Assembly (NCBI GenBank): GCA_900239685.1
Contig: OENT01000152.1
Coordinates: 120,519 to 184,518, forward strand
Length of the DNA stretch: 64,000 nt
Direction of reading: 5' to 3'
Source: Rotaria macrura
Taxonomy: Eukaryota; Rotifera; Eurotatoria; Philodinida; Philodinidae
Under the pieces are notes generated by a model. The model had not been told where the DNA came from. It did not search any database and worked only from the letters and a program-made list of their open reading frames with translations. The position numbers and the translations under genes are program-made. This document shows positions 21,566 to 35,052 of the stretch, piece after piece (within the stretch, counting starts at the first letter, position 1; each line of letters opens with the position of its first letter).

Positions 21566-23635
21566 TTAACCGCTTTTATTATATCTTATCAAGTAAGCCT
21601 CTCGAGATGGATGTTTATCAGCATCAGGACGGTTGATTGGTGTCCATACAGGTTCACCGACAAAAAAACGTCGAGCATGCATGGAGTTCTTATTGTCTGG
21701 TACAAATCGATGATAAATACCTGAAGAAAAAAATATACGCATAGCAATGAATATCATTAGCCATTGTTTTTCTCTTGCCAGCTGGTATAACAAGTAAATC
21801 ACCAGGAAAAACATGAATTCGCATCCATTTATCATGATAATCACGTACGTCGAAAAAGCCGGAACCTTTCAGTACAAGTCGAATTTCTTCATCGGAATGA
21901 ATGTGTTCCGTGTAAAAAATTTTTAATTTCGCCTCATAATTATCCATGGATGGTTCAATTTTGACTTCATCTTCATATGCATACCTATATCAAATATAGT
22001 ATCGATTTGATTGAGACGAAAGATTTTCCTTTTACCTATCGAGCACTCAGACAAAGTCAATCAAACAATCAATTATGATTCACTTGTGTATGAGTTCGAT
22101 GAGTGAAAAGATACTGTTTAGTGAAAAATGTATACGTGGCTTCCATATATTCTCTATGCAAATGTACGATGTACTTTTCGCTTTCGGCTGAGTCATTAGA
22201 TTTATGTCATTGATGAAGAGAGTGACAGCATGTTCAACTAGTCGCTTTTTAAATTAAGAGCTTTTTCTTCGAAGAAAGAGTTTTTGATTCATTTTCTTTT
22301 CAATTTCGAAAGTTAGACTCAAATGTTGCAAGTGAAGCAAGTTTCAGTCACTTTGTCATCATACGGTAACTTGGGCAACAGCAATTGGAAAGCTTTTGGA
22401 TACGTTATTTCACATTAGAAGCACGAAATGTTCATGCATATAGATACATGTTGAGTTCTTTTTCGTATACAAGCAAATACACTGTATCTGATCGTTAACC
22501 ACGTGTTAACTTCATGTCAAAGATTCTTATTTAAATGCATTTTCTTTGCATTTGACTTTTATATGATATGTAAAATTGAAAATTAATATCTTTTGTTTTT
22601 GAGAGCCATTCTGTGATGTATGTTAGATGTTTTTATTTGACAGCATGAATATGAATGTTTTAGATGTATTCTGAGAAGGAAAAGTTCTGAAGTGATTCAG
22701 ACAGTTTTCGCTGATATTTTGGTTTCATGTAAGGAAATTGATTCTCATAAAAGTACTGTTGGGATTTTAATTGACATAATCTCACTAGGAAGATATGAAA
22801 ACCTTCACTCTGATGTTGCTACAAACGTCATAAGAATAAAATTTATGATACTTGCTATAGATAAGTTACAACATGAAATAGGACTATCCGAAAAAAATAA
22901 TACATGGAAAGTTATTAAAATTTTGAATGAAACTGTTTATTGGTGAAAATTTTGATAGAATCGTTGTCACATTAGCTTTGCTATTAGCTCAAAAACTTTC
23001 TATCCATTAATTCAGCTCATGAACAGAATGCAACATTGACTATCGATATAATTGATCTAGAGATATAACTAACGTTTTAACGGTGTACTAGAAAGTTACG
23101 AAAAATACATCAAGTTTGACACACTTATCTACCATCGAAAGAAAGCAAAGTGTAGTAATGACCTGTGTAGGAATGATTTTTTTTATTCTCAACAAAACTT
23201 CTCATCCTCAATCCAAAACTATGTTTTGACTCATCGAAAGAAGTGATATTGGTTCTAATTTCTCTTAGACTTTCCCAAAAGCTAAACTCTCTGTGCGAGA
23301 AACGAACATTTTGAACATATGTCAAAAAGAAATAAACAATTTGTATATTAGTTTTCATTTCAAACGACGTGCTAGTTATACGTCCAACGAATTACATGTT
23401 TTACCCTCGATCTTGTTTAAGCTTTAACAATGATGGAGATTCATTGCCAGAACTTATTTGATCTGGATCAAAATGAAATACTTCAACACCCGTACGATCA
23501 CACAATGTAGGTACATCAGCATCGTTTAATAGATGTTCATCTTGTGGATCATCTTGCCGATCGTTCATATACCAGCATTTTACCTACTTATAATTTGACA
23601 GAAAAAACACTCAATCAAGTAATGAATTATACCAT
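21566..23635 (-). CDS. ADI1: Acireductone dioxygenase
   Basis: ARD oxidises acireductone in the methionine salvage pathway in cytosol and nucleus. Exons: 23635-23633 (only the ATG), 23583-23405, 21984-21779 and 21720-21566, giving 180 aa (human 179). The metal ligands fall at the same numbers as in human: His88, His90 and Glu94 in TEHIHSDEE and His133 in GIYHRF. MVKCWYM matches the human N-terminus MVQAWYM, which supports the ATG-only first coding exon. Introns are 49 bp, 1420 bp and 58 bp. The last intron starts with GC rather than GT (GCTG|GCAAGAG), and only this choice restores Pro-Ala-Gly-Ile-Tyr-His. The family pattern [13 protein letters not shown] is intact. The gene lies just downstream of carnitine acetyltransferase on the same strand (127 bp). 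Confidence 0.93.
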
Positions 23636-23761
23636 GATTCTTTGTTCTTTTTTTCGTTTAGTTTGAATCTAAAATACAAAAGCCAGAAAAGCACTAATCA
23701 TATTATCTTTGGAAATCAAATTAATCAAGCAAAAGAAGAAAAAGAAAGCACATTTCTCTGT

Positions 23762-26700
23762 CTATAATTTGGATTTGATTGTCTTAGACGTATTAAGTTC
23801 AATTAATTTTCGAATGTCTGTAAGACTTTGATTAAAATGATTTGATAGTTCTTTTACATTTGTTCCTCCACTATTTATCGTAAAAGCAGTTATCATATAA
23901 TTTATAGAATCATTTCGTGGATTATAACAACAACCATCTAAAATATTGGATTGACAAAAATTTAGAAAACAAAAATCTATAATTCAAATAAAAACCTACA
24001 GCCATCATCAACTGCTGGTCCAAAAATCATGACACAGTCATGTTTAGCACCAACCTAAAATATTTTCGATAGAATATTTTACTTTCTTAGTTGATAAATT
24101 CATATTACTTGACTCGTTGAAAGTGTAAAATGCATTGCACGCTTATAGCTAATGTGATCGTATAGGGCTGGTTTTGGTAAGCCATTCTCCATGGCAATCA
24201 GTCGTAAGCCTAACAGATGTCGGTCAACACCTTTAGCATTGATTGCCTTAATTTCATGTTACGAATAAAACAAAATAAAATACACATGTAATCATGTTTT
24301 CGTGTAGAAGTTTACATTATTTGTATATTGACGATGTGCTTGCATAGCATTTAGAAAATGATCATATTTCGTCTTGTCTGCTGTCTCATTGTGTTTTTCA
24401 GACATTACACGAGCAAACTGTTGTGCTTCTAATGTGCACGATCGAATTGTTTCTGTTCTACCAAGATGATAACGACGTAAGGAACCACTTTCATACGTAG
24501 CTCCACACTTTCCATGCATTCTATAAGTAGTAGATGTCAAATTTTTCATCTTGAATCACAATTTATTTTCAACACAAAAAAATGAACATGTCAAATGTAA
24601 CTATTATTGAAAAACATTCAAACTATATGCATCAGATTAATAGGTGATTTGTTTTCTACTGATAAATCACTATTGTTAAATGTGAATGTGACAGATAGAA
24701 TGAGATGTTTATGTGGAAAATCAGTTATGTGTTCTATCTATTTTGCTCTGAAGTTGTCGATACTATAAAGAATACATTGTGTGCACATCTAATTTAATTT
24801 TTCTATAGTATTCTTTATGAGATCTTTTGCTGTCTCATGACAATCCAATAAAAATGATATATCTGAACAGAAACAGACTAATCGATGACTAGAGACCTGC
24901 AGGTTATCAAAATTTTTACAGGACAGGTTACAAAGTACCAGCAGTGTAACCTGTAAACCTGCATCTAATTTGATGTGATAGATGTAGTGGACCTCTTTCC
25001 AGAATTATTTGATTAGACAAGAGTAAAACTGATAGTGTATTAAAAATCAAGTTAGATTGGTCGCAAATTCATTCAATACAAATAATAGACATGTGTTTTA
25101 GTAGTATATTCAATATATTCTTTGTCTTTATTAGCAGCTGCAATTAACCCTATTGTACATATATTTTTCTGATTTGGAGCTTGATTATTTTTATTCTTTC
25201 GTCGATTATTATAATTACTTGATCTTCGAGAAGGATAAAGATATATTGTTCTGTTGATAACTTTCTGTAGCATATGTTCTTAAGACGATCATTATGAATA
25301 ACTTCATATTCGGAATTCCTGCAAGTTTGACAACATCAGAACGTGTTTTTAGCTCATCAGGTCGGATATCAGGAAAAAGAAGACAACTTTCAAATCCTGA
25401 TATTGTTGATGATATTTTAATGATAGGAAATTTTCGAAATGAATGACGTCATGTCTTTTTCTTTGTAATTGAAACAAATTCGATAAAATAATATAGTATA
25501 CTCATGTGAAAGTTTGAATTTTTCTCAATTACCAAAAACTGCAGGACAGTGCAGGTTACAGATTGCCAAAATATTGTAACCTGCAGCTCTCTATCTATGA
25601 CATGAAAGTATTTCTTTTCGAATGTTTGTTGAGAATTTCCGTCTTTACATAGCTATGCATAACCATCGTTTGTTGAGTGCAGAAACATGCAAATACCGAT
25701 TTCGTAGTATATGCTTTCAATAAATTATGTATTTAGATTGAATCATACCGAGAATTAATTTTAGTTTGCATGGCATAGTTCAACACTTGAATGCTTTCAA
25801 TAGGAATTCTCTTATCAGTAATTGTTTGTATCGAAACTCTAGCACTTTGGTCGAAAAATATCGATAAAGTTTTGTTCATTATAATACTTAATTTAGTAAA
25901 AATTAAAATCTCGAGTACACAGTGTAATGTGATTTCTAGCAACGTGTCTTTCATAAACCCAAACTTGAATGAATACTTTACATCAAGACTTTCCCATCGT
26001 TACTCGAATATCTGTAACTTGTTCGGATCATACATACTTCTCTATTCAGAATACTTTTGATTTAGTTTCTAGAACAAGTTCATACTTTGAAATTGCAATG
26101 AACTGAAGTTTTCTTCTCATGAAAAAATTTGATAAACATTATTGAACTTTTCATATGTTAGTAAGTATGTTTTGTAATTTACTGTTGTACTTACCGATAG
26201 TAAGCAACTTGTAAAGCGACTTGTATCAGTGCATCTAGAAGAAGAGTACTGCCTATTTTGCATACTAATATTATCATCATCATCAATTTTACCTATGCTT
26301 AATTTATTTTGTTTAGCAAAATCTTTGCCAAATTCTGCATACTTATGAACAATCACATCACAATTTTTAATAAAACTATAAATCGAAAAATAAAATCTTT
26401 CAATAGCTATGATTCTTTTTCTTACTTATTAACACGTTTTTCACTGTCAATAATCGATTGTTCCATGTCTTTCGGTATAACGACGCGACATTGTCTTAAT
26501 AACGATGGTTGATTTGTATGAACCAATGGCTGTGTAGTCTTACTATATGATGTAAAAATGTTTTGAACATATGGATTTATCTTTTGCAATAAGCTTTACC
26601 AGTAATCAAGAACATAATCAACAAGAGCTGTAATTATTCCACCTTCAGCCAATGAATGTTCATAGTTAAGACCACTATAACCATTAGGTCCCACAATGAT

Positions 26701-28744
26701 CTTGAATGAAAAATTGTTTTTCTTTACAGATTTAGATGTAACAATTAAGCTTAAGTTACATTTACCTGAATTGTTTTATCAAACCATCGATTAGCTGTAT
26801 TATTATTTGTTCCACCACCATGTAGAAAGTTTAAACCAATTAATGCTTGATCATCTGTTTGAATTGCAGTCTTATTTGATGGTTGATGACTGTCATCAAG
26901 ACACAATACAAACAAACTATCGCTGATTGTATCAAATACATTTTTATTTTCAGGAACTGAAAAAATGAGAAGAGAAATAAATTTTATTTCATTCTAAACA
27001 TAGATTTTTACTTGATGATAATTGTTCATAGACTGGTGCCCAATGTTGTCTTTCATCAGCTGTTAAATGACCAATGGATAATTTTGTTTCATTCGGTTGT
27101 TGTAAATCAGCAAGTGTTTTTAAATGAGTATAAATTATGTCGGCAGATAATTTATTTCCTTGATCATCATATATTGGTAGACGATAGATCTTTACAAAAA
27201 TAAAATACTTTTCTAATGACGAAGCCAAAACGAAAAGAGGATGAGAATTTTCGAAATATTTACATTATTTCGATAGAATATTGCAACATGACGATGACCA
27301 GTTTTATTATATAAATGAAGTCGATCGATAGATTTTGCCGGAATACGACATATCCCAAGTATTTTTCTATATTGATCCATACAAAGAGGATCCGAACCGT
27401 AGCGATCAACTGGTATTTGATCACTAGACAAAAATGATAATATTGAACATAAGATAATATAGAGAATTGCACGTATAATCGAAGTAACTGTACGATTAAA
27501 AATTTTGTTTCCGTTCTAGAGAACTATGAGTTTAATTTTCAAATTGTTGAAAAAAACAGAGAGGACTGGAGAATGCCTGTACGTATCGAATTCGATATTC
27601 ACTATAAAGTATCTAGCGTGAATGCAGTTATAGTGACGATAGATAAATCATAATGTAAATTGATTCAATGTAAATACAAGTTTCTTCTCATTTAAAATTT
27701 TTATATCAAAACAATGGAGAACTAATTGACATTCTAGAAATCCAACTGTTCGTTCTTTGCAACACTACATGGCTGGTAAACCACAGCAAGAGATATTTCA
27801 CGAAAACAATTAATTGAGCTGACTCTTGTACCGATGTAATGTATTGATTAATCGGTTCTGGAACGCTTTTAGTATAGTTGATGTTACGTGTTTTCAACGC
27901 TATGCATTTCTTTCGACAGTATGGTACATTTTATTTTGAATATCTAGTGACTTTCTTAGTAGTGTCGTTTCATTCGTTTCTAATTCTCGAGTAGTCAAAC
28001 ACAATTGATCTCTTAGTATACTGTTATGATTTATAATTCCTATTTAAAACCGACCAAATTCATTGTAGTCGATACAATGCATCATTCTTAATCTCAGTTT
28101 AAGATAGTATGCAAACTTCAGCAAAACTTGTTGTACTATAATTCAAGAATAAACTTTTTCATTACTCGTCAAGCAGTGATCGATAACGTAGAATGCCATG
28201 AATAAAATTCGCAGCGAATTGAATTTGTCCATCAAAATCTCTATAGGATTGCCGTGGAAATATTAAAGCTGGATTGTAATAAATAGGTAAATTCAACCGC
28301 CACTCAAGATATGTTTTATCAAGCCACCATTTCGATAACTATATTTCAGATAGAGCATAGATATGATCATTTTTCTTTTCATTTTCTTTTCAATTAAATT
28401 TACCCAATTGTCTTCTGTTTGTGCTCGCTTCAATAATAATTCTTGTAATGGTTCACACTCGTGTTGATATTGTTCAACAATCTGAATAAAAATTTAATTA
28501 TTTACTAGCATCTACATATTTTATGGCGACAAACTTTTTTAGTTTCATTAAATTCATCATTGTTAAGTAGTGGTGCAACTGTTTTTAAATATTTTTGTGC
28601 TGTTTCAGCTAATGTCGGGACTGGTAATCTAATGAGCAGTCATAAAAAGAAAGAATAATAAAAAAAGACATAAAATGAGAATTTACACCATTTATAATCC
28701 AACCTGGGTAAAGTATTTTGCTGTGTAGATGAAGTTGATGTCAT
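23762..28744 (-). CDS. CRAT: Carnitine O-acetyltransferase
   Basis: CRAT reversibly moves acetyl or short acyl groups between CoA and carnitine in mitochondria and peroxisomes. Fifteen exons: 28744-28704, 28628-28535, 28481-28404, 28338-28166, 27423-27264, 27207-27012, 26956-26766, 26700-26600, 26542-26426, 26375-26293, 26234-26195, 24520-24316, 24246-24109, 24054-24000 and 23937-23762. All junctions are GT-AG and in phase; the product is 615 aa (human 626). Landmarks: LPRLPVPTL at the start, HGGGTNNNTANRWFDKT, catalytic His326 in NYEHSLAEG, FGKDFAKQNKLS, TYESGSLRRYHLGRT, and STSQ at 536-539. It ends in Ser-Lys-Leu, a peroxisomal targeting signal; no obvious mitochondrial presequence is seen at the chosen start. 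Introns are 50-75 bp except 742 bp (28165-27424) and 1674 bp (26194-24521); the latter contains a hAT-like insertion. Confidence 0.94.
24890..25593. mobile_element. Non-autonomous hAT-like element, 704 bp, in a CRAT intron
   Basis: Inverted ends TAGAGACCTGCAGGTTA and TAGAGAGCTGCAGGTTA (one mismatch in 17) are flanked by 8-bp direct repeats TCGATGAC (24882-24889) and TCTATGAC (25594-25601, one mismatch). CTGCAGG/GTAACCTGC words recur inside both ends. It has no transposase frame. Termini resemble those of the nested element at 18368-19021 (TAGAGATGTGCAGGGT), suggesting mobilisation by related transposases. Confidence 0.82.
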
Positions 28745-29077
28745 GTGCACCATCCTTCGTGATTTTATCAGTGACGGACGCGGACAAAGAACAGAATGAA
28801 ACGAAGTGAACTTTGCTCTTTGATAAATATCAAAGGAAACCTGTACTTTAACAAGTTATATTAATTGTTAGAAAAAAACCAATATGTTACGTTTCTATTG
28901 ATCAACAGTGCAGAATAATTTCGACGAAATATTAAGCTCATACTCTTTTTTTCAAGATACCTGAATTATCTAAAGAATTATACCAACAAAACAACTAGAG
29001 ATTCACAATAGAAAATAAATAGAAAAAAAATTCAAAATTTATAATTGCACAGAAATAATAGAAAGAAGACATAAAAA
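28745..29077. promoter_or_regulatory. Spacer between MGAT2 stop and CRAT start
   Basis: 333 bp of AT-rich DNA between two leftward genes. It should contain the CRAT promoter and the MGAT2 3' end. No clear core-promoter motif is visible. Confidence 0.35.
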
Positions 29078-32000
29078 TCAAATTGTTGAATTTAATAATG
29101 ATCTATCTTTGGAATTTTTCCATGCAAACGATAAACATAATTGTCGATCACGCAAATCACCCCATCCACCATTGATGCGTTTAAGTGGACGTTTTGTTTG
29201 ATATTTAACATGTATAGTAAGAGATCGATTTGGAAATAAGTACTTTTGGTTGCTTCGATAAAACTTATCAGTTTCTTCCCACCGTGCTATATCTGATTGA
29301 TTCTTACAAGTTTTATTATGATGAGTACCACTAAAAATCACAAAATATAACAAGCATAGTTTTGAGAAAATCTTTTCTTTTTCATTCATGCTCTACCATG
29401 AACCAAGATGGATAACTCGAGTAGCACTTGACCACATGACACGAGGAAAATTGAAACGTTTTTGTGCTAAATAAACAAGGGACCAATCCCAATTGTAATC
29501 GTCCACAGTGCAAAATTCTTCAGCATATTGCACAAGTGAAAGCCATAATGAATATGATACTGTCATACCAAGATTATATCGAGCATGCCAATATGAAATG
29601 GATATCTATGAATCATTTTTGTAAATTTCTTTTATAAAATTTTCTTTTTTTTTTGGTACTTTAGCTCCGAAGTTACTGAATTTTCGACCTGTCTTTTCTA
29701 GATTACCCAATGTAAATATCAAGCATTCAGGACATAGACTATAATTTAAGAAGGGAATCATTTCTAGAAGAAAAATTATACCATTCCTTTTACTAATTAC
29801 CGTTGTTTTACATCTTCCATTCTTTTTAGAAAAAAAAGTGCATCGGGCGATAAGTAAAAGTCTTCTTCAAGTAAAAGTACTTGAAGATCTGAACGATTGT
29901 GCAGAACTTCAATGGAGTTAAACACAAAATTGAGCTAAAACATAGAAAATGAAAAAGATTAGAAGTTGACTGAAATAAACTGGCTATATGTTATAAAATA
30001 TGTTTGTATTGATAAAAAAAGAAAGTTTACACACACTTGAATATTAATTCAACAACCGGTAGTGGGTGTGAATATTAAAAAACCTAATATAAAAGACGCA
30101 TTTAAAGGCAGTCGGTTAAAATTTAAAAGCATTTATTTATCTTTTGCTACCTGCATTAAAAAGTTTCAAGCACGTAACAATCAAGGGGATTAACTCTGTA
30201 AGAGGGATATAATTTCAATCATGAGTAATGCAAATCTTCTCAGTTTTATAAATGGAAATAGAAAAAGCGCACAGTCATACTTATCTGTTTATACAAGTTT
30301 AGAAGGTGTTATTCACGATGAATGAGACAAGATTTCCCTAGAGAATGATTATAGCTATGATGAAAGTTTCTTCACAGTTTTGGAAATATTACTTTTGAGT
30401 TCCCAAAATATCACAGTTTAACTACAGTTCCGTGCTTATTTTTAAACAATCAGGGTTATTTATAGCTGAAGCATCAGTTATGAATGTAGATCAGTAGAGA
30501 TAGAGAGTACCATACTATTAAGCTTCTAACTCACACTCTGTCCAGCAATACAAGTATAAGATCAATCATATCTTCGAATCGAAACCAGAACGTCGTTTGA
30601 AAGACACGATATAACATTTTTTTCTTCTTTTATAATTAGTAACCAGCTATTCTACGCACACCTTTAATGATAAAAGTTTATTTGATTCAATATTATCGAA
30701 TTGCAAGACGAACGAGGTGTACTCCTCAGACCAGAATTCAAAAAGAAAGCAAGACAATAGCTCGTAGCAATTACATCCATTTCATTTTATGTGCCATGCC
30801 TTCAAGTTAACTGCTTCTATTCAAGAGCAATCCATGCACTAATTATCAGATAAAGGCTAGTCGAAGCCATTTCGTTCAAACAAATGTAGTCATTATTTTC
30901 GAATCATCCGATATAAATTTATACAATACGATATCTTGACACATACCTCCATACAACATTTTTCAAAAATTAATTTTCTTTTACAAATCACCAAACTTCA
31001 AAGTATTCGTAATCATTTTTCGTTCATACTTGTTTAAATGACGAAAATTAAAAGAGAATAAAAATAAACAAACCAGTTTTTTGTCATCAGCCACGCATGA
31101 GTAAATCCGGCGTATACGCTACATATCTATCTGTCTCTTATGGAAAAAATATTCTCTTCTCTACTGTTTATTTTAACGCAAAGTACTAAAAGAAATTCAT
31201 AATTATGACATGTAAAACGAGCACTCAGTGCAATAAAAGGTTTCAAAATCTACAAGAAAACTATAGACTTACTTTCCACCACCAATGATGTTTTATTTGT
31301 ACAATGGACACTTCTCTATAATGTCCATACTTATCTGGATAGGGTGCATTTTTACATCGAGTCGCTAAAGCTCTAGAAAAAAAAGATAAGACTTGCATTC
31401 ACGAATACTAAAACAGATCTCATATGAAAAGTTAATGTGAACAAAAATGGAGCAAACATATTGTGTTACTTTTTATTGTTTAAGTTTTACTAGAGAAATC
31501 ATGCACGCATAAATGGGTTTTATATTTTCGATTTCTGTTTTCTTTCCCTATTAATTTATAGATATTTCAGATCCACCACTGTCCATTCGACAAGAACTTT
31601 TGAATGTCTGAAATGATTATTAGATTAGTTAAAAATCAACAAAATTGCTCACTAAATAAAAGAAATTATTCGTCTAATTACTTATGTTTTGCCATATCAC
31701 GTGGACAATCGTTTGGATCACGACCGGGAAATTCATCAGGATACAATTGTGGAGAAAATGGATAAAAAATTTGTATCACCTAAATAGAATAATGAAACCA
31801 TATTTACAGATTCGATAGATTGCAGAAAGATAAGAATTAAATGTTTGAATATGGATGAGGCGTATTTTCAATTGAAATTGATTTGGTACTTTTATCTTCG
31901 CCTGATTGTCTTTAATTTTCAAATATTTAATTTAATATAAATGAAAAGATATGTTACATCACGTCTTCGAAAATGTTTATCAAAATTAGAATATTGCTGT

Positions 32001-33563
32001 CACTGTCACTCATACGATCATTCAACTGTGCGATCTTGTAAAGTACTTATCAATTACTGTCCCACTTCAAGTAGTTACTATATTTCATCTTTAGTGTACA
32101 CACAAATAATTGATATAAAGTGAATAGCAGCTAACAGACAAAAATATAATAACAATCAGGATATTTTTCAACATGTCTGTGCACAATAGTGAAAGTTATT
32201 TGATCTTAGAAGAAATGTAGGCAAGTATCAGACCTTGCTGACACATGGCTTCTTCATGTTGTGAATGAACACTTAAGAACAATGCTAATCAATTTAATTG
32301 ATGTCGATTGTAAGACATGTTTTTCTTTTAAGGACAGGCCAACCTGTGCGACTTCGTTAGCTTTTCCCCATTGAATCATAGTGCATTCACTGAGCATATG
32401 AAACAAAAACATGGAATCTTTATTTACATGAAATAAACTTTATTAGATTCATTCGAATTTAATTCCATCAGAATCCTTTTTACCACATTGCTGTGATTTC
32501 AAATGATTGAAATGCAGTAAAAATGACAGCCGTTTCCGATCTGACGTCAATGTTGTTTTTAACAGATCTGAAAGCACTCATAGATTGCAACTTTTCCAAG
32601 AGGCACATAGTACACAAATCATTGGAAAATGAATTGTTGCATTCGATATGCTTCATTATTCTCATTAGGAACATATTGTGAACCGTTCTTAAAGACTTAA
32701 CATATTCATATCCAATGAGTTTCAACTGGTCTATCACTTCTTCTTCTTCTATTAGGCGTTGGACATAAATACTATTTCGGTTAAAATGGAAAAGTGAAAA
32801 TGTCTGTAATTTCAACATAAAACTCAATTTACACTAAAAGAATCACTTTTCCTACTTCAAATTTGTTATCAACTTATGTCACAAGAATATTAGATTTAAT
32901 TCAATTTAGATCGGTCGTTTAACGTACCATATTATCTAAAATGTCGTGAATGCATGTGTAACGTCGATAGGAAATTTAACGTAGCGAGACAGTCCTCGAG
33001 AATTTGCATAGTCATACTTTTCAGAGCACTCAATTTGAAGTAGCAATATTTCTTTTGAAGCTTACCGGAACAAATTTGATATTTTTTATAAGTTTATTTA
33101 TCTCCGAATCAATAAAATCATGGCTAAATATCAGTAATGTTTCATGTATTGATTGAACAGCTTGTAATTTTTCAATAAACTTTCTCAAATAAACAATACG
33201 TTTATGCACTTGTACGAGCAAAATGTATCGCGTTGTTGACGATGAAAATAAGTAATCATTGTGCATATATTGTTCTTGATTTTTTCTTTTTACGTATTGA
33301 CGATAATACTCAATAGATGTTCGATTAATAATAGATGTTCTATTATCATATTGAGTTTCTCTTATTGTTATATACAAAAACTCGTCATTGTTCTTCCCTT
33401 TCAATTTACTATCATCAAACGGTAAAACAGACAGACTATTATCAATTGATTGCTTTTCTAGATCATAATAAAGTGTCATTGTAAATTTTATTATGGTTGT
33501 TATTAATAAGCAGAACAGAACATAACGAAACAGAATACAACGATATCCAAAAATACGGAGCAT
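29078..33563 (-). CDS. MGAT2: Alpha-1,6-mannosyl-glycoprotein 2-beta-N-acetylglucosaminyltransferase
   Basis: MGAT2 (GnT-II) is a Golgi type II membrane enzyme that adds GlcNAc to the alpha-1,6 mannose arm, the step committing N-glycans to the complex type. Exons: 33563-33066, 31779-31682, 31372-31273, 29934-29801, 29738-29660, 29605-29397 and 29330-29078, all GT-AG and in phase; 456 aa (human 447). A membrane anchor lies at about residues 9-30 with a Cys/Arg-rich cytosolic tip. Landmarks: IFSHDF in exon 1, YPDEFPGRDPNDCPRD, HHWWWK, the metal-binding LEED (254-257), DDYNWDW (338-344), the histidine/cysteine segment GTHHNKTC and the C-terminal GGWGDLRDRQLC. Two introns exceed 1.2 kb; the others are 56-310 bp. 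Conserved catalytic segments are all present, so it appears functional. Confidence 0.93.
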
Positions 33564-34955
33564 AATTTTTGATTAAAAATAGACCAATCCATTAAAAATC
33601 AAGGTAAATGATTCATTTCTGAGGAAACAATTCAATATTTTCATGGTTGAATAAAATTGAATCAACATCATTTATTGTTAATTATCTAAATAATTCTGTT
33701 TAATTATATTGATCTATGAATATATAAATTTATTAATGGTATACAAATACAGAGATATGAATAATAAAAATAGCACAAAAAAAAATTATTATCTAAAAGA
33801 TTTTCATTTGTTACAAAAAATGACGTTTGTGAAATGCCTGTAAAGCTGCATATTTTTTTTGCTCTACTGAGACGATGCCGGCGATTGCGAAAAAGAACAA
33901 AAAAAGTAAAAGATGGAAGGATTTTATAGCATCGCGTTCTTCTTCTAATATACTCCATGCAGTAGAAATGATGTTGAATGCAAGCTATCGTTGTATTAAA
34001 ACGAAAGTGACAAAAGAAGAACACATCATCATTTTGATTTCTTCAGAATATCATTGCAAAATAGTCACTATGTTCTTCATCAACTGAGTAAAATTCCCTG
34101 TTCTGTTCTTTTTTCCTATGAAACAAACAGTCGATGTTATTTAGTTTGACATAATTTGGAAAAGAAATACAATTATGAAAGTGATTCTACAAAGCTACTA
34201 TAGGTTTGCAAGATAAAATGAGTAGAATTTAATGGTTTTTACTGATAGAAGAAACTAAATTCTGCTGTATTCAAATAAAATATCTGTAAAACTACATCAG
34301 AATAATTGCTGCTCGTCAATAAATAAATTTTCTAACGAACTGAAGAAAGAAGACTTTTATTCCCTCGTTTACATGTATTTGAAGGGAACCAAATCAATTG
34401 ATCTCCACTAATAAAAAACCAAGTAGTGGATATATATTTATTTTATTATATGCACATATATACATTCAGCAATGAAAATGTGAAGCTATAATATAGATGT
34501 CAGTCAACAGCTATTCAGTATATGAATCGTATCATACTATCATTGAGCGACACATATAGATAGATGCTCTTGCAGTTCAATTGAAAATGGCCAGTTTCAT
34601 TTGGTTGGGGAAAGTAGTGGGGAAGCTGAAGTGTGACAATTGTAGAGCTCAATTAGCTGAATAGTTTTGCACCCATTTCTGATTGCTACTAGGCGAGCAT
34701 GAGATGGGTGCCTATTTTCTGGATATGGATAAACAGAAGAATGCCATCAAGCGCACTCAAACCCAGTCTCAAATTCTTCTAGAATGAAAAAGCAAAAAAA
34801 TAAAATTTACCTTCAAGCCATTTAACGCTATTCTACTCCAGTATGAATCATATCTAGTCCTGTTATTAATTCAAATTCAAGTCAAAATTTCACTATATCT
34901 TTCGTTACGAAATTCTTATCAAAACAAGCACATTTGGATAATATAACTTTGACAA
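33564..34955. other. Gene-free spacer upstream of MGAT2
   Basis: AT-rich DNA that should include the MGAT2 promoter. Short frames on both strands overlap each other and resemble nothing. No repeat stands out. Confidence 0.35.
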
Positions 34956-34957
34956 CC

Positions 34958-35052
34958 AGGTTCGAGACATACGGCGGCAACCGGCTGGATCCCGTCTTAT
35001 TCCCTGGAATTCCGGAAGTGGGTTTCCGAAATCGGTTTCGGCTTACTTCCAC
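34958..35052 (-). repeat. GC-rich dispersed repeat, copy B
   Basis: About 95 bp matching the reverse complement of 8058-8155 at roughly 90%. The match stops abruptly at about 35050, where a TIR-bearing element begins, so the repeat was probably split or truncated by that insertion. Confidence 0.65.

Noticed and set aside
32480..32827. Leftward 115-codon open frame inside an MGAT2 intron
   Set aside because: It lies between two well-supported MGAT2 exons, does not splice in phase to either, and resembles nothing.
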